A stretch of DNA of 64,000 nucleotides from CBDCTM01 sp965222005 (GTDB taxonomy: Bacteria; Bacteroidota; Bacteroidia; Chitinophagales; Saprospiraceae), in the NCBI GenBank assembly GCA_965222005.1, contig OZ244935.1, positions 5,518,001-5,582,000 of the forward strand, read 5' to 3'. A program made the position numbers and the translations under genes. Of this stretch, positions 53,898 through 62,636 are shown one piece after another. Position 1 is the stretch's first letter; every line of letters begins with the position of its first letter. The notes under the pieces were generated by a model, which was not told the DNA's origin, made no database searches, and saw only the letters and a list, made by a program, of their open reading frames with translations.

Positions 53898-53925
53898 AGC
53901 CCACATGTTTTATAACATAGGGGCT
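53898..53925 (-). terminator. Probable terminator of the etfBA operon
   Basis: AGCCC (53898) and GGGCT (53921) enclose a second pair ATGTT (53905) and AACAT (53914) around TTAT. On the minus strand this hairpin is followed by a TTTATTTTTAAAA stretch, 26 bp after the etfA stop. Confidence 0.65.
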
Positions 53926-53950
53926 GTCGGCAGGTTTTAAACTCTTCCAA

Positions 53951-54916
53951 TCAATTAGAAGAATTTCTGAAGGCCTTAAATGCCTCTGTAAGTCTCGGTA
54001 CCACTTCAAAAGCATCCCCCACTACGCCATAATCGGCAGCTTTGAAAAAGGGTGCTTCGGGATCTTTATTGATCACTACGATCACTTTCGATCGGTTGAC
54101 ACCTGCCAGGTGCTGAATAGCCCCCGATATACCGATAGCGATGTACAAATTGGGGCGAATAGCTACCCCCGTTTGGCCAACATGCTCGTGGTGAGGCCGC
54201 CAGCCTGCATCGGCCACCGGCCTGGAGCAGGCAGTGGTAGCACCTACTACTTCAGCTAAGGCTTCAATAATGTTCCAGTTTTCCGGGCCCTTCATACCAC
54301 GCCCTGCCGATACCACCAGCTCTGCCTCCGGAAGCGGAACGGTTCCAGCCACGGTTTTGACTTCCTTCACCCGAACCTTAGGCGCAGGCAGATCCAGGCT
54401 CAGCGTTTCCACACTTACCGGGCTGCCACTGGCTTCGGGAGCAATTGCATTGCCCATCAATGACAGCACTTTTTTAGCTGTTTTAATTTCGTAGGTGGCG
54501 ATGGCTTTGCCGCTAAACACATTCTTGCTCACTTTAAAGCTGCCCTCCTCATTACCCGGAATACCATTCACGCCGCTTACCGAACCGGCTTCCAGGCGAA
54601 CAGCCAGGCGGCCGAGCAGCGATTTGCCCGAAGAGCTGTGGCTGAGAATGATCAGATTGGCGTCCGTTTGCCCAACAGTCTGGGCGATAGCAGCAGTAAA
54701 TACCTGGCTATCGAATTGATTCAGAGCTTCGCCTGTGGCCTGCAATACACGTGAAGCGCCGTAGGTACCCAATTGGCCGGCATTTTCAGCTTCGCCCAGT
54801 ACCAGTGCCACACACTCGGCACCCAAAACCTCAGCCGCTTTTTTGGCGTAGGTGACTGCTTCGAAGCTGGTTTTTTTAAATTTTCCGTTGGGACTTTCAG
54901 CATATACTAAGACCAT
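53951..54916 (-). CDS. etfA: Electron transfer flavoprotein alpha subunit
   Basis: 321 residues from the ATG at 54916 (MVLVYAESPNGKFKKTSF); ten further codons upstream begin with TTG. The C-terminal FAD-binding part has VSAGRGMKGPENW, VGATTACSRPVADAGW, QTGVAIRPNLYIAIGISGAI and VVINKDPEAPFFKAADYGVV, the ETF-alpha signature. Together with EtfB it accepts electrons from acyl-CoA dehydrogenases and hands them to ETF-quinone oxidoreductase. It follows etfB with a 39-bp gap on the same strand. Confidence 0.96.
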   Translation of the reverse strand: MVLVYAESPNGKFKKTSFEAVTYAKKAAEVLGAECVALVLGEAENAGQLGTYGASRVLQATGEALNQFDSQVFTAAIAQTVGQTDANLIILSHSSSGKSLLGRLAVRLEAGSVSGVNGIPGNEEGSFKVSKNVFSGKAIATYEIKTAKKVLSLMGNAIAPEASGSPVSVETLSLDLPAPKVRVKEVKTVAGTVPLPEAELVVSAGRGMKGPENWNIIEALAEVVGATTACSRPVADAGWRPHHEHVGQTGVAIRPNLYIAIGISGAIQHLAGVNRSKVIVVINKDPEAPFFKAADYGVVGDAFEVVPRLTEAFKAFRNSSN

Positions 54917-54955
54917 AATATCGTCTGTGTTTAAGAGTGAGGTCAATTTTAATTG

Positions 54956-55696
54956 TCAAATCACTTTGGCTTCTTCGTGTAGCAGGCGCACCAGCTCATT
55001 CATGTTTTCAGGGTCCACTAATTTCACTGCCGATTTTTCTGCAGGTAACTCGAAAGACACTACCACAGCTGCATCGGTAGCATCGATAGCCGGAACCACC
55101 TTGAGAGGTTTGCGCTTGGCCATCATTATACCGCGCATATTGGGGATGCGTTGCTCGGCCATGCCTTTGGCAGCACTAACAACGAGGGGCGTATCCACCT
55201 CCACTATTTCTATACCTCCTTCAATATCGCGTGAAATAGCAGCCGTGCTGCCATTCATCTCCAATTGCGTACCGTAAGAAATGTAGGGCCAGTCGAGGAA
55301 TTCGGCGATCATAGCCCCTACTTCAGAGCCATTGAAATCGATGGTTTCCTTACCTAGCAGGATCATATCAAAGGATTCGCTTTTGGCATATTCAGCGATT
55401 TGGCGGGCAACGTAGAGCGCACTTTTGGGCTCGCCATCGATGCGGACAGCATCATCCGCTCCTATGGCCAGGCCTTTTCGGATGACTGTGTCGTTGGCTG
55501 CCGGGCCCACATTGATGATGGTTACTGCCCCGCCCTGTTGCTCTTTCAACTCAAGAGCTTTTACCAGTGCATACCACTCATCATAAGGATTCATGATATA
55601 CTGTACGCCACTCGTATCGAAGGCTGTATTGCCATCGGTAAAAGCAATTTTGGCGGTGGTTTCCGGAGTTTTACTAATACAAACCAATAATTTCAT
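54956..55696 (-). CDS. etfB: Electron transfer flavoprotein beta subunit
   Basis: 246 residues. MKLLVCISKTPETTAKIAF start, the NPYDEWYALVKALELKEQQG segment, AIGADDAVRIDG, and VEVDTPLVVSAAKGMAEQR with RIPNMRGIMMAKRKPL are ETF-beta hallmarks, including the AMP-binding region. It pairs with the downstream etfA. Both are transcribed from a promoter upstream of 55696 and stop at the hairpin 53898-53925. The operon agrees with beta-oxidation and branched-chain catabolism in this organism, as does the carboxylase at 60830-62464. Confidence 0.96.
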   Translation of the reverse strand: MKLLVCISKTPETTAKIAFTDGNTAFDTSGVQYIMNPYDEWYALVKALELKEQQGGAVTIINVGPAANDTVIRKGLAIGADDAVRIDGEPKSALYVARQIAEYAKSESFDMILLGKETIDFNGSEVGAMIAEFLDWPYISYGTQLEMNGSTAAISRDIEGGIEIVEVDTPLVVSAAKGMAEQRIPNMRGIMMAKRKPLKVVPAIDATDAAVVVSFELPAEKSAVKLVDPENMNELVRLLHEEAKVI

Positions 55697-55913
55697 ATCT
55701 TGGAGATTGGTTGATTATCATAATAAAAACAGGCTGCAAATATACTTGCTTGTCCAATGAATACAGAATTTGTAAGCCATTAATTTACTACATCGGGAGC
55801 AGCCCCGCGAATTTGAAAGGGGCATTCTGAAACCATCCGAATCAAACAATAAAAATTCATTCAACCCGCTGATATTCAATTGATTATATCATCAATATTT
55901 TCATTATCTGCCA

Positions 55914-56240
55914 ATGTCCGATTCCCGCCTCAAGCAATTGCTCAGTATGCTTAGTGAAAATGAGCTTGATTCCTTTCTCCGCTTTGCCGTTGCCAAAGAG
56001 TATGAGGGCCAGGGCAATTTGCAAAAGGCGCTGGAATACTATCTGAAATTGCTACAAGACGATCCGGATTACATCGGCACCTATTATCACCTCGGCAAGC
56101 TTTACGAACAGCTGGATGAATCAGATTGGGCAGTCGAAATATATAACAAGGGCCTGGCTACTGCCCGCGCTCAGGGCGACCGACATGCTTACAACGAACT
56201 GGCTGCTGCGCGTCTGGAATGGGTGGATGAGGAAGAGTAA
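55914..56240 (+). CDS. Short TPR-repeat protein
   Basis: 108 residues. Two tetratricopeptide repeats: LRFAVAKEYEGQGNLQKALE (about 22-55) and IGTYYHLGKLYEQLDESDWA (about 57-90), followed by a helical end and an acidic tail (VDEEE). No signal peptide. TPRs serve as protein-binding scaffolds; partner unknown. Similar short cytosolic proteins are common in Bacteroidota. It lies divergent from etfB and convergent with dapF. Confidence 0.83.
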   Translation: MSDSRLKQLLSMLSENELDSFLRFAVAKEYEGQGNLQKALEYYLKLLQDDPDYIGTYYHLGKLYEQLDESDWAVEIYNKGLATARAQGDRHAYNELAAARLEWVDEEE

Positions 56241-56325
56241 ATATGGGTATGCCTGATCTGGATTTTACTTTTTTTTTTCGGTTTGGGCAGTATGCGGGTT
56301 GCCACAATCGCCTTCACCGTACGTT

Positions 56326-57132
56326 CTATGGTATCTCAGGTGGCCAGTTTATGTACCCTTCGAAGACGTGTGTGGCAGGGCCGGCCAGCCAGATATCGGC
56401 AAAGGAACCGTCGGCCTGTTTGTGAAAACGCACCGCCAGATCGCCCCCCTTTGTACGTAGCCGCAGCTGCTTCAGCCCTTTGTCTGCTGTTTCCAGAGCG
56501 TAGGCCAGCGCAGCGGCCGTAACGCCGGTGCCACAGGACAGCGTTTCGTCCTCCACGCCCCGCTCATAAGTAGCTACCAGTAGGCTGCCACCCGCTTGTC
56601 GTTCCACAAAGTTGACATTGACCCCCTCCTTTCGGAAGCGGCGCGAATATCGGATGGCTTGCCCGTTTTCCACTACATTGATGTCATCAATATCCTCTAC
56701 CATAATGACGTAATGAGGCGAACCGGTGTCCAAAAGGTAATAATCTTCGCCACTTTCCACCTCCTGTACATCCGCCATTTTCAGTTCTACCCAACCATCG
56801 GCTTTGATCAAAGCCTGGTGCGGGCCGTCGATAGCCAGAAAATGGGCCGACTGCTGGATGATGTCGAGCTGGCGGGCAAAAGCAGTGATGCAACGGCCGC
56901 CATTGCCGCACATGGAGCTGGGCCTGCCGTCGGCATTGAAGTAGAGCATTTCGAAATGGTAGCCTTTTTTGTGCTGGAGTAAAATGAGGCCGTCGGCACC
57001 GATACCGAAGCGGCGGTCGCAAAGATACTGGATCAATGCTTCGTCCGTGCGTTCGAGATATTGGTGCCGACGTTGATCGATGAGGATAAAATCGTTGCCG
57101 GTGCCCTGGTATTTGTGGAAGGTCAAATGCAT
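56326..57132 (-). CDS. dapF: Diaminopimelate epimerase
   Basis: 268 residues. MHLTFHKYQGTGNDFILID start, the first catalytic Cys in MCGNGGRCI (about 74) and the second in DETLSCGTGVTA (about 208), with GVEDET preceding it. The enzyme converts LL- to meso-diaminopimelate for lysine and peptidoglycan synthesis. The CGNGGR/SCGTG pair and length are as in the family. It lies alone on this strand, 56 bp before a secreted protein gene. Confidence 0.96.
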   Translation of the reverse strand: MHLTFHKYQGTGNDFILIDQRRHQYLERTDEALIQYLCDRRFGIGADGLILLQHKKGYHFEMLYFNADGRPSSMCGNGGRCITAFARQLDIIQQSAHFLAIDGPHQALIKADGWVELKMADVQEVESGEDYYLLDTGSPHYVIMVEDIDDINVVENGQAIRYSRRFRKEGVNVNFVERQAGGSLLVATYERGVEDETLSCGTGVTAAALAYALETADKGLKQLRLRTKGGDLAVRFHKQADGSFADIWLAGPATHVFEGYINWPPEIP

Positions 57133-57188
57133 CGTTTATATTGAGCGGCCCGCCGGGTCACTCGAATGGCAAATTGACCATAACGGAC

Positions 57189-58202
57189 TTAGTGTACCAC
57201 ACTAATTTTTTGTAAATAATGGCCCGAGGAGGTATTGATTTTCAACAAATACGTACCTTCCGGGAAATCGCCAAGCCGAATGACCGCCTGTATTTCAGCG
57301 GACTCCTTCGCTTCGCTAAAGTAGCGCTTTCCAAGTACATCATACAATTCCAACTGCCACTTTTCTACCTTATTGAAGTCGATAGATACCGAAAGGTTAT
57401 CACTTGCCGGGTTGGGGAATATAGAAATCTCGGTCGCAGAGGTGATATGGCCAGTCCCAACTAATGCTTCCACCACGTAGGGGCCTCCAATATACTGGCA
57501 GCCGTTATCATCCGTAACTGTGACAAAATAGCTGTCGGCCGGTACATTGGTCAGGTCCTCTGTGGCAGCATTGTTGTTCCACAGGTAGGTATAAGGCTCT
57601 ATACCCAGGTCAACTGTAATATCTACCGACCCGTTGGCCGCATTGTCCAGTTCGTCTTCAATAGCTACATGGGTAACTTCCGGATTTTTTGAGAGTACCG
57701 AGTCCATCAGCGTGAGGCCTTCTACCAAAACGGCATCGCCATTGACATTTTGAGAAATTTCAAAAGGAGTGGGATCGTTGGGAAAGGTAAGGTAAACAGA
57801 GCTGCCATTTCCGCCCATCGATTTAAAATCGAGTGTAAACAACATTTCTTCATTATCCACTGTAAAGCCTTGAAGCGGTGGATCCCACCAGCTAAAAGAG
57901 AATACGCCCTTGTCAGCCTCATCGGTACCAAAAAAAGCATTGGTGGTTATAAAATAGGACTGTACATTACTAAAGGTGTCGAGCTCCAGCATGCCTGGTT
58001 CCCAATGGATTGTAAACTGGAGGCTGGTGATATCCGTAAAGTTTTCAACTCGTATGGCTACTGAAACATTCTCTCCCGGACAAATAGTGGCACCATCCAC
58101 ATAGATGGTGGGGAGTGATGATTGAGCAAAGGCGGAAAAGGAGCAAAGGAATAAAGTAAGCGCTGCGAAAGACTTACAGAAAAGTTGTACTGATCTGTTC
58201 AT
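57189..58202 (-). CDS. Secreted cohesin-like protein with T9SS sorting domain
   Basis: 337 residues; signal peptide MNRSVQLFCKSFAALTLFLC, then SFSAFAQ. Residues 30-165 look like a cohesin-type beta sandwich (TICPGENVSVAIRVENFTDI, SLQFTIHWEPGMLELDTFS, FSFSWWDPPLQGFTVDNEE, LFTLDFKSMGGNGSSVYLTF). A SprB-like repeat (SVDITVDLGIEPYTYLWNNN, VTVTDDNGCQY) follows, then a type A tail (IFPNPASDNLSVSI, LYDVLGKRYF, FPEGTYLLKI). Cohesin folds bind dockerin-like partners in other bacteria; here a surface scaffold or binding role is only suggested. Confidence 0.83.
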   Translation of the reverse strand: MNRSVQLFCKSFAALTLFLCSFSAFAQSSLPTIYVDGATICPGENVSVAIRVENFTDITSLQFTIHWEPGMLELDTFSNVQSYFITTNAFFGTDEADKGVFSFSWWDPPLQGFTVDNEEMLFTLDFKSMGGNGSSVYLTFPNDPTPFEISQNVNGDAVLVEGLTLMDSVLSKNPEVTHVAIEDELDNAANGSVDITVDLGIEPYTYLWNNNAATEDLTNVPADSYFVTVTDDNGCQYIGGPYVVEALVGTGHITSATEISIFPNPASDNLSVSIDFNKVEKWQLELYDVLGKRYFSEAKESAEIQAVIRLGDFPEGTYLLKINTSSGHYLQKISVVH

Positions 58203-58338
58203 GTTCTACTATTTAAGGATTATAATTGGATGCTCTCGATTTTATCCAAAAACCGATCAGCATTATAAAGGTAAGGATTTGTTCAGAATTAGAAAAGCAA
58301 ATGGGATTAGCTCTTCCAAAATAGTTCTATGCCAAGCA

Positions 58339-58560
58339 TTAATCAATTTCCGTTCCGATTGAGTCGGGAGGGCTGGAATCGGGCTGAACAATGACTGGCT
58401 GAGCCTGCGCGGCGGGTAGTTGAGCATGGCGATACCACATCAGCACCACCATGAAAAGTATGATAGCCAAAGAGATAAGGGAAAACTTCCAGCCCCAGAT
58501 ATTTCCGATATATTCGCCATCCCAATCGTCCCAGGGCTTTTGCGGAGGTGTTTGTGACAT
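58339..58560 (-). CDS. Small single-pass membrane protein
   Basis: 73 residues from the ATG at 58560 (MSQTPPQKPWDDWDGEYIGN); a GTG start 14 codons earlier is possible. One hydrophobic segment (about 25-43, FSLISLAIILFMVVLMW) follows an acidic/aromatic N-terminus, and the rest is a Pro/Ala/Gln-rich tail (QLPAAQAQPVIVQPDSSPPD) on the far side. Function unknown. The coding character is good for its size. Confidence 0.62.
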   Translation of the reverse strand: MSQTPPQKPWDDWDGEYIGNIWGWKFSLISLAIILFMVVLMWYRHAQLPAAQAQPVIVQPDSSPPDSIGTEID

Positions 58561-58982
58561 GCTAAAAATTTGGATTAGACCCTTATGTTCGCAGCTTTTC
58601 ACACTAGTTCGGCTGCTGATTCGTTTGATTTACAGCAAATTTATGACAATTCCGGCTGCTTTCCCGCTAATAATGATGGGCAACAGGCAGAATAAATTGT
58701 AATTGTCGCATAACAATTTTATCTTGTTTCACAAAGAAGTCAGCAATTCACCTCCAATTGGTACACAATTTATACGTTTTATGTTATGCGATGGTGAATT
58801 TATTGATGATTTTAAAAATTTAATAAATTCACCATCAGTACCTGACTGCTGTCAGGCATTTAGCTAAAGACTTACAAGTCCTTTTTTGAATATCTATTGC
58901 AGCCGCTACTCAAAGTTATGCCGCTATGCCAATAAATAGCCCAGCTATTGGAAAGAGCGTTGCGTTAGGAAAAATGGAATCC
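58561..58982. other. Regulatory-looking spacer upstream of degP-like gene with inverted repeats
   Basis: No gene seen. GATGGTGAATTTATT (58790-58804) and AATAAATTCACCATC (58822-58836) form a perfect 15-bp inverted repeat with a 17-base spacer. TCGCATAAC (about 58706) pairs with GTTATGCGA (about 58783), enclosing 70 bp just before it, and CCTGACTGCTGTCAGG (58841 onward) is a small stem-loop. They could be operator or RNA structures for the protease gene. Confidence 0.6.
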
Positions 58983-60407
58983 ATGAAAAACTTAGGTATC
59001 ATCATTTTAGTTGCCCTGCTTAGTGCCGTCTTTTCGGTGGCTGGATATCGTTACTTCGCCCCTCACCATCAAGTCGTCAACCAGGACAGTGCCCCCGCCA
59101 TGTACACCAGCTATTCTGATCAGCTGCTCTCCAACAACGTTCAACGAAGATTCCTCTCCTCCGCTCCCACCAATTTTATCGCCGCGGCCGAAGCAGTCAC
59201 CCCCGCTGTGGTAAACATCAAAACCAGCAGCGATGAGTATGGCTTTTGGAACAACGGCTCCCCCAACAACTCTTCCGGATCGGGGGTCATCGTGTCTCCG
59301 GATGGCTACATCGTAACGAACAACCACGTCATCGAGGACAGTCGAAAAATTGAAGTTACGCTAAATGACAAGCGAAAATACGATGCAAATTTGCTCGGCG
59401 TGGACGAATCCACCGACCTGGCTTTGCTGAAAATCAATACCCGCAAGCTGCCCTACCTGCAGTTTGGCAATAGTGACAGCATTCGCGTGGGCGAATGGGT
59501 GCTGGCTGTAGGCAATCCCTTCAACCTGGCCTCCACCGTCACGGCAGGCATCGTGAGTGCCAAAGGGCGCAGCATTGATATTTTGGAGGACAATTATCGC
59601 GTAGAGTCTTTTATCCAGACCGATGCTGCCGTCAATCCCGGCAATAGTGGCGGGGCGCTGGTCAACACCAATGGCGAGCTCATCGGCATCAACACAGCTA
59701 TCATCACCCGTAGCGGCCGATACGAAGGCTATTCTTTTGCCATTCCGGCCAATTTGGCCCGCAAAGTGATCAACGATATCAAAAATTTCGGAATGGTACA
59801 GCGAGCTATCCTGGGCGTCAACATCGAGCCGGTAGATGCCGACAAGGCAGAGCAAATGGACCTTCCGGCCATCGAAGGCATCTTTATCAGCCGCGTCAAT
59901 CCCAATAGCGGAGCCGAAGAAGCAGGCATCCGCCGTGGCGACGTCATCATCGGCATCAACAAAGTGAAGGTCAGCACAATTCCCGAATTGCAGGAGCAGG
60001 TAGCCCGCTTCCGTCCCGGCAATATGGTTGACGTAAAGTACATTCGCAAAGGAAAAATCTACAAAACCAAGGTCGTTTTGAAGAACAAAAGCAATACGAC
60101 CTCCTTCATCGGCAGCCTGGAGGACGGTATCCTCAAAGAGCTTGGCTTTGAGCTGCGCGACCTCAGCAAATCTGAGCGCCGCCGCCTCCAAACACAGGGT
60201 GTATTTGTCAAAAGCATCACCCGCGGCAGCATTATCGAACGCACTAATATGGACCCTGGCTTTATCATCACCCGCATCAATAAGAAAAGCGTTGATTCGG
60301 TGGAAGATATCATCCGCGAGCTTAAAGAGGTAAAAGGCGAAGTATTGATGGAAGGTATTTATGAAAATTACCCCGGTGAGTGGGGCTATACTTTTGATGT
60401 GTCCTAG
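58983..60407 (+). CDS. Periplasmic serine protease of the HtrA/DegP family
   Basis: 474 residues from the ATG at 58983 (MKNLGIIILVALLSAVFSV); earlier in-frame ATGs at 58926 and 58974 add only an unlikely extension. The trypsin-like domain shows the His in IVTNNHVIEDS, the Asp in LGVDESTDLALLKI and the Ser in DAAVNPGNSGGALVN, followed by PDZ1 (LGVNIEPVDADKAEQMDLPA) and PDZ2 (KELGFELRDLSKSERRRLQ). It serves as a protease/chaperone for misfolded envelope proteins. Its TAG stop (60405-60407) is the first part of an inverted-repeat element, so the natural end of the protein may be lost. Confidence 0.92.
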   Translation: MKNLGIIILVALLSAVFSVAGYRYFAPHHQVVNQDSAPAMYTSYSDQLLSNNVQRRFLSSAPTNFIAAAEAVTPAVVNIKTSSDEYGFWNNGSPNNSSGSGVIVSPDGYIVTNNHVIEDSRKIEVTLNDKRKYDANLLGVDESTDLALLKINTRKLPYLQFGNSDSIRVGEWVLAVGNPFNLASTVTAGIVSAKGRSIDILEDNYRVESFIQTDAAVNPGNSGGALVNTNGELIGINTAIITRSGRYEGYSFAIPANLARKVINDIKNFGMVQRAILGVNIEPVDADKAEQMDLPAIEGIFISRVNPNSGAEEAGIRRGDVIIGINKVKVSTIPELQEQVARFRPGNMVDVKYIRKGKIYKTKVVLKNKSNTTSFIGSLEDGILKELGFELRDLSKSERRRLQTQGVFVKSITRGSIIERTNMDPGFIITRINKKSVDSVEDIIRELKEVKGEVLMEGIYENYPGEWGYTFDVS

Positions 60408-60573
60408 TGGTCTGTCAAGATTAAATTGCCGGCTGTCTTTGGCGTATTTTGCACATGTACTGCGTTACAGAACCGGCCTTGATAGCTACGGCTATCAGAC
60501 CGAACCTGCGCCTTGTCCATGCACAAACTACACTCAAATTCAACTCGTCATTTAAACGTTGACAAACCACTAG
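60404..60573. mobile_element. MITE-like inverted-repeat element, family C
   Basis: 170 bp bounded by CTAGTGGTCTGTCAA and, on the other strand, CTAGTGGTTTGTCAA (14 of 15 identical). A perfect stem TGATAGCTACGGCTATCA is near 60480. There is no gene inside. The terminal CTAG supplies the stop codon of the HtrA-like gene. The ends differ from family A, but the size, the internal GATAGC/GCTATC stem and the position at a gene end are alike. The rest of the spacer to 60829 shows no gene. Confidence 0.72.
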
Positions 60574-60829
60574 AAGCTGTCAATTTCCCATGGTTTTTCA
60601 TTTCTGGCAATATGGCTCAAGGTAGGCTCTACGCCCACCTCAGCCTTGGTAATTCTATACTTCAAGCCGCCAAGTTTTATGTATTTCCACAGCAATTGAA
60701 GCAGTAAGAACCACCTCTACACCTTGGTTAAAACCTACAGGTCTGAAGTTTATCCCGCTCTTTTTTTGTATTTTGCCACCCTGCTGTTAATCAGCTCTTT
60801 TTACTTCTGGACTATGATATTCCTTACTT

Positions 60830-62464
60830 ATGCCGAAAGTTGATATTGAATTCAATAAGCATGTCGATGCCATCAAGTTGCTGACCTCCAAGATGCGCAA
60901 ACGCCTGCATAAAATTTACCTGGGCGGCGGGCCAAAAAGAATTGAAAAATTGCACAGCCGCAGTAAAATGACTGCCCGCGAACGCATTGAAGCCTTGATC
61001 GATCCTGATTCTTATTTCTTTGAGATCGGCGCTTTTGCAGGCTATGGAATGTACCAGGAGTATGGCGGCTGCCCGGCCGGTGGCGTAGTGATGGGCATCG
61101 GTTATATAAGCCAGCGACAGTGCATGATAGTGGCCAATGATGCTACTGTAAAGGCCGGAGCCTGGTTTCCGATTACCGGCAAAAAGAATCTCCGGGCTCA
61201 GGAAATTGCTATGGAAAACCGCCTGCCCATCATTTATCTGGTGGATAGCGCCGGCGTCTTTTTACCGATGCAGGATGAAATCTTTCCCGATAAGGAGCAC
61301 TTTGGCCGCATATTCCGCAACAATGCCCGCCTCAGCAGCATGGGAATCCCGCAGATAGCGGCCATTATGGGCAGCTGCGTAGCAGGGGGTGCCTACCTGC
61401 CCATCATGTCGGATGAGGCATTGATCGTGGATAAAACCGGCTCCATTTTTCTGGCCGGCCCTTATTTGGTAAAGGCGGCCATCGGAGAGGATGTGGATAA
61501 GGAAACGCTGGGCGGCGCTACTACACAAAGCGAAATCTCCGGCGTCACCGACTATAAAATGCCGGATGATGCCACCTGCCTTGAAACCATCCGTGAGTTG
61601 GTAAGCCAGTTGGGGCAATTTGAGCAGGCCGGCTTCAACCGCGCCGAAGCTGCAGCACCAAAAGTAGAACCGGAACAGATGCTGGGCATTATCCCCGATC
61701 TGCCCACCAAGCCCTACAATACCCTTGATTTGCTCAAATGCATGGTAGATGACAGCAAACTCACTGAGTATAAAAAAGGCTATGGCAAAACCATCATCTG
61801 TGCGTATGCGCGCATCGACGGGTGGTCTGTAGGGATTGTGGCCAACAACCGGCAGGTAGTCAAGACGGCCAAAGGGGAGATGCAGTTTGGCGGTGTTATT
61901 TATTCCGACTCGGCTGATAAGGCCACCCGGTTTATCATGATTTGCAACCAAAAAAAGATACCGCTCGTCTTTATGCATGATGTCACAGGCTTTATGGTTG
62001 GTACCCGTTCCGAGCATGGCGGAATCATCAAAGACGGAGCAAAAATGGTGAATGCGGTCTCCAACTCCACCGTTCCCAAATTCAGCATCGTAATAGGCAA
62101 CTCCTATGGAGCCGGCAATTATGCCATGTGTGGTAAAGCCTACGACCCACGCCTCATCGTAGCCTGGCCGACGGCCAAAATCGCTGTGATGGGTGGAGCA
62201 CAGGCAGCCAAAACCCTGCTCCAGATACAGATTTCAGGTCGCAAGGCAGCTGGCGAGGATCCCGATCCCGAAGAGGAGCAGCGCCTCTACGAAGAGATCA
62301 AGGCCCGCTACGATAAGCAAACCACGCCCTACTATGCCGCCGCACGCCTTTGGGTGGATGCCATCATCGATCCGTTGGAAACGCGCCGGATCATTTCAAT
62401 GGGTATCGAAGCAGCCAACAACGCCCCGCTTGCACCTTTTAATGTAGGCGTAATCCAAACATAG
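60830..62464 (+). CDS. Acyl-CoA carboxylase carboxyltransferase (beta) subunit
   Basis: 544 residues, the size of methylcrotonyl-/propionyl-CoA carboxylase beta subunits. SKMTARERIEALIDPDSYF, GGVVMGIGYI, IIYLVDSAGVFLP, HFGRIFRNNARLSSMGIPQI, then IMGSCVAGGAYLPIMSDEA, and AMCGKAYDPRLIVAWPTAKI with GAGNYAMCG are carboxyltransferase signatures resembling MccB more than PccB. It transfers the carboxyl group from carboxybiotin to a CoA thioester in branched-chain catabolism. The biotin carboxylase/carrier subunit is not in the window. Specificity is inferred, not proven. Confidence 0.9.
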   Translation: MPKVDIEFNKHVDAIKLLTSKMRKRLHKIYLGGGPKRIEKLHSRSKMTARERIEALIDPDSYFFEIGAFAGYGMYQEYGGCPAGGVVMGIGYISQRQCMIVANDATVKAGAWFPITGKKNLRAQEIAMENRLPIIYLVDSAGVFLPMQDEIFPDKEHFGRIFRNNARLSSMGIPQIAAIMGSCVAGGAYLPIMSDEALIVDKTGSIFLAGPYLVKAAIGEDVDKETLGGATTQSEISGVTDYKMPDDATCLETIRELVSQLGQFEQAGFNRAEAAAPKVEPEQMLGIIPDLPTKPYNTLDLLKCMVDDSKLTEYKKGYGKTIICAYARIDGWSVGIVANNRQVVKTAKGEMQFGGVIYSDSADKATRFIMICNQKKIPLVFMHDVTGFMVGTRSEHGGIIKDGAKMVNAVSNSTVPKFSIVIGNSYGAGNYAMCGKAYDPRLIVAWPTAKIAVMGGAQAAKTLLQIQISGRKAAGEDPDPEEEQRLYEEIKARYDKQTTPYYAAARLWVDAIIDPLETRRIISMGIEAANNAPLAPFNVGVIQT

Positions 62465-62488
62465 TGATTGACGGATTGTTACAGCAAT

Positions 62489-62617
62489 ATGAAAACTTCA
62501 CAGAAAAACTGGATCAAACGAATCGGCATTGCCGGGTTTCTATTTTTCCTTATCAAAGGACTCATCTGGATCGCCATTTTCCTTTGGGCTGGCAAATGCG
62601 CCCTGGAAAACAGCTAA
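62489..62617 (+). CDS. Very small single-pass membrane protein (42 residues)
   Basis: The ATG at 62489 gives MKTSQKNWIKRIGIAGFLFF with a helix LIKGLIWIAIFLWAG and then KCALENS before TAA at 62615. A positively charged start followed by one hydrophobic helix is a strong membrane pattern. It fits between the carboxylase (24 bp upstream) and the methyltransferase (its TTG start is 19 bp downstream), all on the plus strand. Similar tiny proteins with the xIGIAGFLFFLIKGLIW pattern occur widely in Bacteroidota by my recollection; function unknown. Confidence 0.65.
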   Translation: MKTSQKNWIKRIGIAGFLFFLIKGLIWIAIFLWAGKCALENS

Positions 62618-62636
62618 ATCTGCAAATCGTGTTACA

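Noticed and set aside
53737..53940. 67-codon plus-strand frame downstream of etfA
   Set aside because: It overlaps the etf terminator hairpin and has no coding bias.
59361..60191. 276-codon minus-strand frame opposite the HtrA-like gene
   Set aside because: It lies entirely antisense to a protease with complete catalytic triad and shows no domain.
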